Source: Carnegiea gigantea (lineage: Eukaryota; Streptophyta; Magnoliopsida; Caryophyllales; Cactaceae). Taken from it: a DNA stretch of 64,000 nucleotides. Below, piece by piece: positions 12,901 through 24,380 of this stretch. Position 1 is the stretch's first letter; each line of letters starts with the position of its first letter. Under the pieces are notes generated by a model. That model was given only the letters and a program-made list of their open reading frames with translations. It was not told where the DNA came from and did not search any database. Both the position numbers and the translations under genes were made by a program. Location: positions 129,501 through 193,500 of the forward strand of contig JAKOGI010001265.1 in the NCBI GenBank assembly GCA_029747015.1, given 5' to 3'.

Positions 12901-15900
12901 GCTTATGCAAACATGCGGAGAAAGACATCCTATCTCAGAAGAATAATACGCCCAAATCCAAATCCACACCCCAGGGCAACGACTTCTCAGTGGGGTGCGT
13001 GCTTTTCTTTTTCTGGGGGTAAGGGAGGCCAAACATGGCAGTGTTATCCCTGGAATGTGAAGAAGTTGTTACCAATATCTAGAACAAAAACCCTTAGACT
13101 GCACACTACTCTACAGAATAGAAGCAGAGGACAGTCTTGTAAAGCATTTTGCTAGAGTTCACTTGTAACCAAGGTGAGAAAAATGAAATCTGAAAAGTGG
13201 ACAGACAAAAAGAAGTAGTTCTTTCCAAATAAAAAAACTCTGAACTTAGGCAATGCTAATGGCTTTGAAGAATGAATGAAGAATGAAATTTATTAAAAAA
13301 AGAACAAAAAGCAGTTAGAAAATCCAAAAAGTAGTATTATTTAAATCCCACATGACATTCAGATGATTTTTTTTTTGGGGGGGGGGGGGAGGGGTGATAA
13401 GAAGATGAATTTTTTCCATAAATGTAACTAGGTGAGGTAAATGAAGAGATCACAGTCATCTCAATCTAAGGGTAGTCCTTGAACCCCCCCCCCCCCCAGT
13501 TCTCTTCTTTCTCCTTCCTTCTCCATCGCTTCTCTTTTCCCTCTGCAACAAATTTATCAACAACTAAATTGGAGGTCTATAAGAACCCCCCCCCCCAAAA
13601 AAAAGGCCATCTCTTTTTCCCTCCTCTCTACATATTTATTCAACCTTCATGAGGGTTGTTACCAGCATTATGTCAGCAAAAGCCGCATTATAGTTCAACA
13701 AAGAGGTTTACGAGTACTATTTGATGTTAATTTTATGCTTTTCCAGAGAGGTTCGTTTCCATAAGTGAAGCTGACTCTGCATTCATAAGAGCATCAGAAT
13801 AATTCAGAAAGCTTATTCTCTCGTTAATTATGCAAACCCTTTAGAACCTCCTGTCATGGAGCATGATTAGGCAATTTCTCATATGAATGTCACTTTATCT
13901 CCATTTAGACTTTAGTGTTGCTTTGGAACTTGGGACCGATTACCTTGTGAGACATGACATTATGAAAGTTTTGTTTTAAGTATAACCTGAAATAGATCCT
14001 AGATCCATCAAGTCATGCTGATGGTGTCCATTTAAGCCAGAATACATCAGCATTGAAGTTCCATTGTGTTGAATCAATGCCATATTTTCGTAAGCAGGGC
14101 AAGTAGGGTTCTCCCTCCCTCCATTTCAATGAAAATGTCATAGTTGATCAAAATGTCATAGTTGATCAATGGAAATGATGGCAAACACAAATAATAAGAT
14201 GATGATTCAATGCATTGAATAGATGTATCCATTTTCATGTACAGCACAATGTGCCCACAGCACATTTAGGGGTCTGTTAGGAGGCATAACAACTGCTGTA
14301 AGATTAGTAAAGAAAATAATGCAAATTATTCGTTTATAAGTTAAATGGTAACTGAGTAAAGGAGATTTTTTTTCTTTTTTGGAGTGCAAGGATTATTTTT
14401 AGGTCTACGAAGAACATAATTTTCTTCAATATTCTAGTTTTGTTCCTCTGAAGGTGATTCGCGCTAAGACGTATACCATTTCATCAATGGAAATTCTAAC
14501 AGACAGGAATTAAAAAAATGTATCTATATACAATCTCAAAACCAATCAAATAAATCTATGATCATATATACGATTAGCAAGACTGCAAGACAGATAATTT
14601 CAATCAGAGTTCGACGAATAGTCCAGTTGATGCTGAAAGAAAGGATATCTTAAAGATGTTCCCATGCTGTAACGTGATGTGCGCAACCATATCAACGCCT
14701 ACCCTCACAGCACAAATTGGGCATACCTGCATATCAACGACAGTTCGCAACAATCAAGTGAATTAGACAAGACAAGCACTGCAAATATGCACAACAACAA
14801 TAAAAAAGACAGCATCGTTTGATTTGGTAGTTTCACTACTGTACTTTTGGGATTTCACTCAGTAGCAGCAAACTAAGGATGAAAAATAGAAAGGAGAAGT
14901 TTAGTTCCCATCAAATTCGATGAAAATAAGTTAAGTACCTTGCCCAGAAAATAGAGATATTTGATATACACATTCACTCTACTAAGGACAACTCAAATAC
15001 TTCTAGACACCATATTAGCTTTGATATCTAGTCATCATTTTTTACATATGCATATTGACAAAGTTGAAAACTTAGTTTAAAAAAGCGCGAGGCGCACTGA
15101 GGTGCAAAGGGTTCTGAGGCATGAGCCTCGAGGTGAAGGCACACGCATCATGGATGTTAGGTGCACCTTTACATAGAAATGCCTAAAATGTACTCAAGCA
15201 AATAGATTTTGCCCAAATGAGTTAACGATTGCATCAATATGGAATTAGATGTCAATATAAACCGTTACAATGTTAAAAATGTTCGTAAAATAGTTTAAAA
15301 TACGATTAAAAGTAAATTATATTATTTAAATACAAATCAAAATGCTAATAAGTAATAAACATTCTTGCTATAAGTTTTTAAAGGAAAGGAAAAAAAACTA
15401 AGAGAAACGAAAGAAGAAATGGCTTCTTTGACTCAGAAAAATACAATAAATTTAAAAAATATGGCTGATTCTTTCCTAATTAAAAGATAAAAGGAAAAGG
15501 AAAGAATTTTACACAATATAACAAATTAAGACTACAAGAAATTTTTATTAAATAAAACTATGAATGAAAAAGGAAATAATATGCACAAATTCTAACCTAC
15601 CTAGCCCCTTCCCATCTAGACTTCTAACGACCCCCCACAGACCATGGAAGAAGAAAGCAAGTAACCGGAGCCCACTACACTAATTCCCGTGAAGATCAGC
15701 TACCGGAACAAAATGAAGATGGACATTCAACCCCCTTTGGCACCATTAGGTCTCCATACTTGACAGTTCGAAAATGTAATCTTAGAGTTTGTCAATTGCA
15801 TGAGGGATTATGCTCGAAATCGCGATATAAGACTAAGAGAAGCGTTAATTTTAACAAAGTTGGTGATTTTTATGGTCAAAAGTTCTCCTCTTTGTCCTAT

Positions 15901-18610
15901 AGCTTCACTTCTCAATTAAAATCAATAAAGCCTTCGGTTTGGTCGCCCCATGCCTCAAATTGAGGCGTGTTGAGGCGCACGCCTCACCGCACTTAAAAGG
16001 ATTCGCCTTGCCTCACCCACTGTGAGGCGCCACAGTGGTCGCCTCAAGCCTCATTGCGCCTCAAGCGCGCTTTTTTAAACTAAGATTGAGAAGGGCCCAC
16101 TCATTTGAGAAGCCAATCTCGGGGTCCAAATGTGAAATTACATCAAATCTCAAAGTACATAAATGATAATCTTCCCGAATATAAAACCATAGATGAAAAG
16201 CAACCACAAGTAACTGCTTGATTGCTAGCATAGTAGTAGCTAACATAGCAATAAAGCGAAATCATCTTGTTTCAATCATTCAGTTTCGACCATTTAGTTG
16301 TGAAGAAATTGAGAACAATGATTACCTGTGGTTACTTTCTCTGGTATTCATGACAATGCACCTCACCATTAAATATCTTGAAAAGCAAAATTGCTAATTT
16401 GCTGTCTTTTACCCTATTACAATCTAATACTCGTTTTTTTTCTTTTACTTTTTTTTGGGGGTGGGGGGGTGTTGAAAGTTGAAACAATATCTACATGCAG
16501 TTGAGAAGATTTAACCAGAAAAGACAACCACCCTTCAAGCCGAAAGACATAGATGAAGAGGATGGATTGAAGATGTAAGGTTCTAGATAAGATGGAAAAT
16601 TCCATATGCATATTTAGCATACAAAACCTGCCTTTTCCTCGTCAAATCAGATAGTACAGCTAACGCCCCAAAAGATCCTCCAAATTGAAACACCAACAAC
16701 AGTACCTATCTCAATAGTCAATAACCAGGGCTCGCATAAAATTGTGAGACTAGTAAACCAAGCCTCTTTTCACTAACTCATTTTTTTTTCCCCACTTCTG
16801 CCTGCTTCAGCTCACTATCAAACTAACCTTAGTCTATTGCATATTTTCAATATCCTCAAGTACAATAATGACCGTCCTATCCACGGCAGATCTGAAAAGA
16901 TTCTGCAGTAATCATTTCTATAGAACTAATTATCTGATGAGAAATAAGTAAGCAATATCCTGAGGTAATGAAGATTCCATCCTCTCGTACTTGCTTTGGA
17001 GCTATGGATACAATCGATGATGCTTATTCAGATGTCAACCACGTCTGTTTTCCCCCCTGGAACAATTCTAATACCAGTGCACTTTGCTTTAAGCTTTTTA
17101 TTTCACCCAAACTTGCATGAGAAGATCCTTAGCTCTGCTAAGGTAACCCAGAGAGGACTATCCACTCACGGTTAGGAACTCATATGCTAAACCATCATTA
17201 AGTTCCGCTTATAATCTGTGGAATAATCTAGTACAACTATCCCCTATTAGCTTTTCTACATCATCATTCATCAACAGCTCATATAACGAAACATGACTGC
17301 CACCTTTCGACAGCTCAGTTATTATAATTAGGATTGCTTGTACAACATAATCTATGCCTTAAAATCAGATTTGACATCATGAAAATCAAAATCAGATTTG
17401 ACATCATGAAAATCAAGCTCTATGTTAAAAGTCCAGCATTCTCCGTACCACAATTGTCGCCCCCCTCATTTGACCTCCATCACATCAAGCTTGCATCCAT
17501 GTATTGGAACATTTGATTTCCAAAGATTGTTTCAATGATTCGAAAGAGGTAACTCCCTGAACCAAATGGAATTGTACACCCCGATTAAGGATAAGAAGCA
17601 AGTGCACATTGCAACCACATGAATGTCTGGTCTCCAATTAACTCATCCTGACACAATTGCCATGTCCTTGACAATGTTATAAACATGAATGAATAATATT
17701 GATTCCTCCTCCGTGCAACTAGGGGCACTAGCAACACAAGGGCATCCTCACGTCAAGAAGCACAATATAGTAGTAACTTAATAAAAGGATAGCTAATAAA
17801 CTCTTAACAATTGGTATCTTGCATAGTAAACTGCGCACTAATTTCTTCTCTCACCAAGCTTTTAATTACCCTTTACCATATCTGATGCTATATGTAACAT
17901 TCTTATATCTCAATCACGATCTTGCATTTCTACTGATGCACATTTCACTGAATTCATTAAAAGGCACAAGCCCACTCATCTGCAACCCTGTCCCCTTGGG
18001 CCTAGGCATCTCTTGCCCCTTACTATCTTGTTGCGTCCAATCATTTACATTTTCTTACAGGTGCCATCCCATCCAAAAAAGCACACCTTCGTAAACAGAA
18101 GTGACAAAATATTGACAAACGTTTCAGTTTTCACTTTAAAAAAAAAAAGAAAAAGAAAGAGAGCTTCTTGACAATTGAACCAGATAGAGCCCAGAAAAGT
18201 TCGAACTTTCACCTTGTCCACACATTTCCCAACCCAAAAAAAAAAAACAAACAAAGGAACGGAGAGCGGAAAGAAGAAAGCAGTAATTAGTTACCCCGTT
18301 CTTGGCCTCAACAGGGTGTTCGTCGTCAATGTGGCAGCACAGTCCAACGATGTCGAAATACTCCGAACAGAAGGGGCAGGGGAACTCCTCCCTAATATCA
18401 TCATCCGCTTCAATCTCCTCGAACCCCAAAAACACATCTGCAATCCCTAGAATCCCAAAAATCATCAACTAATGCGGGGAACAAAATCAAAAACAAACCC
18501 CCAAACATATTATCAATTTTTAAAGGGGATTAACCTAATCGAGTTTGGAAAGCAGATTGATAACGCTTAGAGACGGAAGACAGGCGAAAATTCCACGAAT
18601 TACCGTCCAT
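6167..18610 (-). CDS. Drought-induced 19 (Di19) type zinc-finger protein
   Basis: Five exons on the minus strand: 18610-18535, 18437-18295, 14726-14649, 12810-12557, 6275-6167; 219 aa, normal for Di19 proteins. The N-terminus MDGNSW...SKRYQSA is the family start. Two Cys2-His2-like fingers follow: C46/C49/H61/H66 (CPFC ... CCHIDDEH) and C75/C78/H89/H94 (CPIC ... HITLQH). A basic RKRKSRK nuclear signal lies at 102-108, then STLSLLRKELRDG, and a C-terminal Di19_C block (SIKDQEERARRSEF ... LLLSTMLDD). Di19 proteins are nuclear regulators in drought, salt and ABA responses. Junctions 1, 2 and 4 are GT-AG. The third intron starts ATATCCTTT and ends AC, a U12-type AT-AC intron. Introns 2 (3.6 kb) and 4 (6.3 kb) are swollen by three copies of one TIR element. 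The last exon is far from the rest but fits in phase and in family sequence. Confidence 0.93.
6276..7706 (-). other. Di19 intron 4, distal part
   Basis: Intronic sequence before the first TIR element. It is AT-rich; no exon, RNA gene or recognisable transposon was seen. Confidence 0.5.
7707..8638 (+). mobile_element. TIR element, GAGGCGC family, copy 1
   Basis: The left end is CTTAGTTTTAAAAAG. The right end, read on the minus strand, is CTTAGTTTAAAAAATC. Just inside both ends lie arms rich in GAGGC/GCCTC motifs (7725-7805 and 8495-8610). About 930 bp. The interior matches copy 2 in the opposite orientation, for example around ATGAAGACGGACATGGC and CTTTCTCATGTATAAAG. No transposase is seen, so it is non-autonomous. 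No clear target duplication. Confidence 0.75.
8986..10787 (-). mobile_element. TIR element, GAGGCGC family, copy 2 (inverted)
   Basis: Same family as copy 1 in reverse. The right edge at 10770-10787 reads on the minus strand as CTTAGTTTAAAAAAGTGTG, followed by GAGGC-rich sequence. The left edge at about 8986 is decayed (TTACTTTAAAAAGG) but is followed by AGGCGTGAGGC motifs. Shared interior blocks lie at 9110-9260 and 10170-10450. It is longer than copy 1 (about 1.8 kb) and contains the (TA)n tract at 9829-9905. Confidence 0.7.
9829..9905. repeat. (TA)n microsatellite
   Basis: About 38 uninterrupted TA dinucleotides inside TIR element copy 2, within Di19 intron 4. Confidence 0.98.
10796..10905. 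repeat. Degenerate GAGCCGAGC / GGCTCAAGC repeat
   Basis: A short tract of imperfect GAGCCGA, GGCTCAAGCC and CTCGGCTC words, many of them mutually inverted, next to copy 2 of the TIR element. Its nature is unknown; it may be a relic of another repeat. Confidence 0.5.
10906..12556 (-). other. Di19 intron 4, proximal part
   Basis: Intronic. Two T(n)G(n) junctions occur at about 11543-11569 and 11621-11644. No coding exon was found between 10906 and the donor at 12556. Confidence 0.5.
12811..14648 (-). other. U12-type AT-AC intron (Di19 intron 3)
   Basis: On the minus strand the intron starts at 14648 with ATATCCTTT, the full U12 5' splice-site consensus. It ends at 12811 with AC. The branch-site match TTCCTTGAC covers 12829-12821, with its adenosine 11 bases before the 3' end. 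The flanking exons join in phase 0 between Lys99 (TTT AAG) and Val100 (GTG CAG), giving the family sequence FK-VQRKRKSRK. No GT donor or AG acceptor gives the same protein. Confidence 0.92.
15071..16084 (+). mobile_element. TIR element, GAGGCGC family, copy 3
   Basis: Best-preserved ends: left CTTAGTTTAAAAAAGCGCG, right the exact inverse for at least 19 bases. GAGGCGC/GCCTC-rich arms follow on both sides (15085-15150 and 15950-16070). The 8-base flanks GTTGAAAA and ATTGAGAA agree at 6 of 8 positions, suggesting an 8-bp target duplication as in hAT elements. It lies in Di19 intron 2. No transposase is present. Confidence 0.8.
16085..18294 (-). other. Di19 intron 2, 5' part
   Basis: Intronic. 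It contains a G-rich tract near 16440-16468, a 28-bp near-direct duplication (AGATTTGACATCATGAAAATC) at about 17365-17416 and an A-rich stretch near 18136. No exon was seen. Confidence 0.5.
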
Positions 18611-18824
18611 GTCTGAAATCAATCAAAAAATAATGGCGTCGAATTACCGATCGGCTGGCTAGGGTTTCGAAGGAGACGGAGATGGGGTGTGATTGATGGC
18701 GTTGAATTTCTGAGAGTGAGCTCGGAATTGGCGCTCCGGGAGGAGAGAGAAACGGGGGAGTGGCGATCGGAGCGTTGGTGTTGGTCTGGATGGGACGATG
18801 TCGATGAGATGACAGCAACAGCTA

Positions 18825-18836
18825 GCTTTTTATATG
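18825..18836 (-). promoter_or_regulatory. TATA-like box for the Di19 gene
   Basis: On the minus strand CATATAAAAAGC lies about 215 bases upstream of the Di19 ATG at 18610. Transcription would start near 18800, giving a leader of about 190 bases. Inferred from sequence and position. Confidence 0.5.
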
Positions 18837-18839
18837 GCT

Positions 18840-19129
18840 CATCAGTCATCACCGTCTTTTTCCTTTTTTTTTTTTCCACTCCGGCAATGTGGCTTTTGTA
18901 TAGTTGATTTTTGTCGTTTAGTTGTTGGAAATAGCCTCTTCGTGGCTCCACAGCCGCAAGCGAAGACTCCCCCCTATCCTCCCCCCCCCCCAAAAAAAAA
19001 AAAAACAATCGTCATTATTCCTGTCAAAAATTTTCCACCTGATTTTATTTTATTTTTTTGTTTGGATGATTAAGACAAGTAAAAATAATAAATCGAGTAG
19101 GACAAAGTTAAGGAGCTAAATCTCATATT
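18840..19129. other. Intergenic DNA upstream of Di19
   Basis: Contains a C(11)A(14) junction at about 18981-19005. No gene is seen. Confidence 0.5.
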
Positions 19130-19917
19130 GCCTTGTTTGGTGATAAAAAAGGAATGAAACTTGACTCCTTGAATATTAAGTTTCACTTTTTATATTTGGT
19201 GTGGACTTTAGAAAGATAGAGCTTGATATTTCTAAACATTATGTTCCCCCTAAACCTGTGGAACTTGAATCCCCTCCCTTTATAGGGGTATCAAATCTCC
19301 AGTCCGGATGAATCAGCACTACTATTTTCTAAAAATAGAAAAATAACCCCCAAAATTCATTTTGCTCCATTGTTCCTTGCTCACTGCCATCCATTAGAGA
19401 GAAAGAGAGAGAATGTCACTGCTAATCGTCGGAACCTCGACTGCCGGCGATGATGTGTGCTTCATCGATGAACTCATCTGCCTTCAAATGCAGACCCAAA
19501 TCGCTCAGACAAAGAGAGAGGGAGGGAGAGGATGGTACTACAGCTGTCGAACACTCCCCACCGACGACGATGATAAGGACGGTGCCATGGTCGATGCCCA
19601 TCTGCAATTCAACTTAAATTGTCGTTTCTTCACCTGTTATGATTTTTTGTTTTTTGATCTGTAATTTTCGTAAGATTTACTTCCAGATCCAAAGTTTGTT
19701 GTGAGAGAGAGAGAGAGAAAGATGATGATGATGTCACTCAGATCAGATTGCAATTCAAGAGCCTAATTTTTTTTGGGTTCTTTGAGTTGAATTTCTGAGG
19801 ATGCTTTTCTCTGTAGAGGAGAGAGAAGAAGAGAGAGAGAGAGAGAGAGAGCGACTGGGAAAGGGAGTTGAGTTGAGTCGAGTCGCAGGGATTGTCAAAT
19901 AGGAATGAGGTAAAATG

Positions 19918-19953
<36 letters not shown>

Positions 19954-20313
19954 CAATACAAGAATAGAAAAATAGTTAATTATTAACATGATTACTTTAG
20001 AATAGTTAATTACAAAAAAATTAAATAAAATTAAAGTCCCAAGTTGTAAGGAAATAAGGTCAAAAGTTTGTTTTTACGAAGACAAATAACAATAATTAAA
20101 AAAGATAACTTATTGTAACATATAACATTTTTAAAATTGAAAATAACATTTGTTTGATTCTATTCCATAATAGCTAGCCAAACAGTGAGAATAAAGCTTA
20201 TTCCATTTTAGTTCTCTCCAAACACATGAGTTCAGAGTTCAAGTTCCATTCCTAACCCTTCAGATATTAAGTCTTGATTTCATTCCATTCATATTTTAGT
20301 CATCAAACAGGGC
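19130..20313. mobile_element. TIR/MITE-like element of about 1.2 kb
   Basis: Left end GCCTTGTTTGGTGATAAAA; right end on the minus strand GCCCTGTTTGATGACTAAAA; similarity continues inward (GAATG...AA). Interior holds direct words such as ACTTGAATCCC and several microsatellites. No transposase. Layout resembles the element at 59511-60384. Confidence 0.65.
19831..19952. repeat. (GA)n at 19831-19851 and (ATT)n at 19918-19952
   Basis: Two perfect microsatellites separated by about 65 bases, both inside the element at 19130-20313. Confidence 0.95.
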
Positions 20314-20830
20314 CTATATATGAACCAATTTACGGATAACAAGGCAGAGTCTACCCTTCGTATCATTCCATAATTTTTTTTTCCCCTTATTTCATCACCT
20401 TTATAATGTAAATACCATTAATTTGACTCAACCAAAAAAAAAAAAATTGTTATAGATTTGCCCACAAATTTTTTTCACCTAAATATTTTTGACCTAACAG
20501 ATTCTAAAAATAAAAGTCTCGTGTGAAAATCATGAATTGATCGCTACTATCGGGAGATCATGAGGAACTCATGATCCATGTCTGTTAAATCGTGTGGTAT
20601 CTACGGGGGAATGGATTAAAGGGGAGAGAGAGAGGCTCACGATAACAAGTTGCAAATGCTCTTAGGACAAAGAAAATACGGTTTTGTTAATCGCTGCCCT
20701 TAAGGCGATGGATAAGAGCAAGTGTTATAAATTATTTACCTTCCTATTCAATAAAGGGAATCTTATAAATTAGCAATATCTTTTGTGTGAAGGGGGGAAG
20801 AAACACAAATGAAAAATAACAAAATCCTTA
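20314..20830. other. Intergenic DNA
   Basis: AT-rich sequence between two TIR elements. No gene or repeat was recognised. Confidence 0.5.
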
Positions 20831-21230
20831 AGACTCCGTTTGATCCTAGGAAAATTTGGTGTAAAGAAAAATTGAAAGAAAGAAAATGTCAAAAAAAAAA
20901 AGTAGGGAGCAAATGAGTTTTTTTCTCTTGTTTGAATTGAGAAAAAATACAAGAATTTGGATGAGAAGTTTGAATGTTAATAAAATACTTAAATCATGCT
21001 GATATCATCTAAGTAATACGAGGTTGGAGAAAATTAAGAATTTTTCTCAAACTTTACTTACAATTTTATGAGAAAAATTTTATCACTTGTTTTTAACAAT
21101 TTTTTCACATAATTTTCCTCCATATTTTTTTTCTTTGTGATTTTTTCTAAACCGAACACATAAAAAAAAAATAACTTTTTCAAATTTTTTTCTTTTCACC
21201 AAATTTTTCAAGGTTCAAATAAAGCCTAAG
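20831..21230. mobile_element. MITE of about 400 bp (family A, copy 1)
   Basis: Imperfect long terminal inverted repeats: left GACTCCGTTTGATCCTAGGA then AAATTTGGTGTAAAGAAAAA; right, inverted, GGCTTTATTTGAACCTTG then AAATTTGGTGAAAAGAAAAA. The interior is strongly similar to 47900-48150 (shared TGATATCATCTAA, CTTTGTGATTTTTTCTAAACC). No coding capacity. Confidence 0.7.
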
Positions 21231-21359
21231 TTACTGTAAATTGAATCACTGACAACCTTCAATCCTTACCTTCAATCTACCCATTAGGCCATTATTATTT
21301 GCTTCATATAACTCATGTTTCACACTTGCCCATGAAAGTGAAGTTTGCTATTGGGCGCC

Positions 21360-22055
21360 TGTAAGCACTAAAAATTTATTTGTGCCGTATCAAAATTAAA
21401 TTAAATTAGTTAATTGGGCCAACCCTTTTAATTAGTTTAATTAAACCCAAAGACTTAGACGTCAAGCCCAAAAGACTCACAAGTCAAGCCCAAAGATGAA
21501 GCCCAAATGACTTCCAAGTCCAAGTTCAGTCAAAATTCGAGTCAAAGTCCAAATCAAGGCTCAAGACAACTACCAAGTCATGTCACGACCTAAAATCCGA
21601 ACGACATCCAAGTCAAGGTGCGGTCAAAAGTCAAAGTCAAAGGTCAAAAGTTAGGATCTACGTCGGCTTACAAGTCAGACGTCAAAATCGACTCTCAAGT
21701 CAACGTCTGGTCAAAGTTCGAAGTCACTTCCAAGTCAGTGCTCAGTAGAAGGCCGGGAGACTCCCAAGTCAAAGTCAAAGTCAAAGTTAAACAAACGAAA
21801 GTCAAAGCAGTATAGGGGTAAAGCCTGATTGAAAATGTCCAAAACCTAGATCAAAGCCCAAAACTGAAGTCAAGGCCTATCTTGACTTTCAAAGGGGGGC
21901 TTTCCTATACATAGGTCCCTTACCCCTCTTTATTGAAAGGTTAAAAAATCCATCATTGAAAGAGAAAGAATAAGAGGATTGTATTCATAGAGATTGTACC
22001 CAATTCAAATCAATTAAATTCTATAAAAATTCAATCTTTATAATTTGTGATTACA
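21360..22055 (+). repeat. 5' LTR of the Tat element
   Basis: Begins TGTAAGCAC and ends GATTACA. A pyrimidine/purine-skewed region (about 21440-21860) contains roughly twenty GTCAA words, which are TTGAC on the other strand, some as GTCAAA tandem hexamers. The TATA-like site reads TATACATA here but TATAAATA in the 3' LTR. Confidence 0.93.
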
Positions 22056-22059
22056 ATTT

Positions 22060-22077
22060 TGGCACGCCCGGTGGGAC
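22060..22077 (+). promoter_or_regulatory. Candidate primer binding site
   Basis: TGGCACGCCCGGTGGGAC starts 4 bases after the LTR end, the usual place and usual TGG beginning for a tRNA-primed site. The priming tRNA was not identified. Confidence 0.6.
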
Positions 22078-22150
22078 ATCTCTACCTCTCATCTCTTTCT
22101 CTTAAAAATTAAGACTTTCAAGTCACAAGCACATCATCTTTGATGGAGAT

Positions 22151-24380
22151 ATGGCTACAAAGAATGTAACTGTGCAACCTTCGAAAAAGAAGAACATGGG
22201 ATCTTTCTCTCTTAGATCCTGTGAAGCGAGCGACACTTCTAGCAAGCGCGCTCATATAATGAAGACCAGGAGCATATCAAAAGCTGCTCCTTTGACCGCT
22301 GCTAGGCGGACTATGTCGCCCACATCCAAATTCCAAGACTCAAAAACGCAACACAAGGCGTCGTCCTGGATGGATGAAATTCAAAAACTTAGCCTTCAGT
22401 CTCCAGTCTGCGAGGTTGAAGACTACTATAGTAGTGTCTCATCTTTGCCTTCACCAAAAGAGGCGCGCATGTTAGAGATTGACACTGAATCTTCTGACAC
22501 TGCCATCATGCCAGTCATGATGACAGGAGCTGCTAACCTTGAGGAGTAGCTAGCAAGTATGATGGCAACCCTGGATAGACTCTCTAAAGAGAGTGCAGAG
22601 AAGGACGCCCAAATCAAGCGCCAGAATGACCAAATTGCTGAATTGACAAAGAGGTTGGAAAAGAAGTTCTGTGAAGCTTCTAATAAGGGTTCGGGTGCTG
22701 AAGACTCTGACAAAGAGTCACATCACAACGCGAAATCTGACAATGACCGCAAAGCTAAGAAGAACTGCTCCTTAGGCTCAATGTCGGTTGAGCAAATTCA
22801 GAGCTTGATAGCGAACGCAGTTAAGGCTCAGCTAGGAGGAGGGTCTCACAAGACCCACTTGTACACAAAGCCTTATACAAAGAGGATTGATGCACTGTGC
22901 ATGCCCTATGGCTATTAGCCTCCCAAGTTCAAACAGTTCAATGACAAGGGCAACTCCAAACAGCATGTCGCACACTTCATTGAGACGTGCAGCAATGCTG
23001 GCACAGAGGGTGACCAACTGGTGAAGCAGTTTGTTCATACTCTAAAAGGGATTGCGTTCGACTAGTACACAGATTTAGAGCCAGAGTCCACTGATAGCTG
23101 GCAACAAATGGAGCAGGAATTTCTAAATCGGTTCTACAGCACTCAGCGGGTTGTTAGCATAACAGAGCTAACACACACCAAACAATGGAAGGACGAGCCG
23201 ATGCTTGATTATATCAATCGCTGGAGATCCCTTAGTCTCGAGTGCAAAGACCGTCTGACAGAGGTTTCAGCTGTTGAAATGTGTGCGCAGAGCATGAAGT
23301 GGGATTTACTGTATGTCTTGCAAATGAGTAAGCCAAGGACTTTTCAGGAACTAGCGACGAAGGCTCATGATATGGAGATGACCATTGCAAGTCACCGTGG
23401 TAAGTCTTCTTCTTTACCTGACTCTAGAAAGGACAAAGGCAAATTCAAAAAAAATTCCAAGTCCTCAAAGCCCTCAAACAAAGAGTCCATGGCTACTTCG
23501 ACTGGGGAACCGGTTCGAATCTCTAGAAAGCCCAAGTATGAAAACAAGAGAAGTGAATTTCCCAAGGATGCTGGGAAGAAGCATCCGACATTGAAGGATT
23601 ACAGGAGAAGAAATACCCCTTTCCTGACTCAGACTTGTCAGGAATGCTCGACGATCTCCTTCAAAATGGAGTTATCAAGCTTCCAAATCCAAAACGACCT
23701 AAAGAGGCCGGAAGAGTTACCGACCCAAAATATTGTCGGTATCATAGGGTGGTTAGTCACCCTCTTGAGAAGTGCATAACGCTCAAGGAGCGCATTATAC
23801 AACTTGCCAGGGCTGGGAAGATAATATTAGATTTGGACGACATTGCTGAGATAAATCATATCTTCACTCAATTGGAGTGTTCTTCTTCGCCCTAGAAGCC
23901 CAAATATACTCAACCTCATGGTAGAATAAATACTAAATTGATTTCCTCCCTGGGAGGGAAGTTAGTTGCAATTCAATTTAGAAGTTTGGAGCCTGTGGTG
24001 GTTCCAATTGAATCTAAAGGACCCTTGTCTAAGACTGATCCTTTTATGGATGTCTCTGATAGGGCTGATGTAGATGAAAAGGGATGGACTCTTGTCATTT
24101 ACCAGAGACCAAGGAAGCAAAGCCAAATGCAATCGCCACCTCTCTGCCGCAAGAAGAGACAATGAAGAAAGAAGAGTCCTCGCCACCCAAGAGGAAAGGA
24201 GCAGTCCAAGAGCATCAAAGGGCATGAAATCCTGCCTATTGATCTCCTTGAACAAGAGCCACTTGTTCCTATCACATTCGAAGAGTTTTTCCCAACAGGC
24301 TTATTTGAGAAAATTACAGTCAACATGACTTCATGTTCTGAACTTGAAGAAGAGGAAGACGAAGGAAGTGACGGATAAGA
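22151..24380 (+). pseudogene. gag region of the Tat element, broken
   Basis: Contains a retrotransposon gag domain (motifs WQQMEQEFLNRFYST, MLDYINRWRSLSLECK) preceded by a coiled-coil and followed by a CRYHR...SHPLEKC stretch typical of plant gypsy gag. The frame is interrupted by TAG at 22547-22549, 22916-22918 and about 23063, where related elements have Gln or Trp, and by a frameshift near 23610. Further stops follow near 23893 and 24376. All three early stops can be explained by one C-to-T or G-to-A change. Confidence 0.85.

Noticed and set aside
12481..13032. A separate 183-codon minus-strand gene
   Set aside because: It is Di19 exon 4 read through into both flanking introns.
18136..18468. 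Stand-alone zinc-finger ORF starting at 18468
   Set aside because: It is Di19 exon 2 plus intron sequence; the real start is in exon 1 at 18610.
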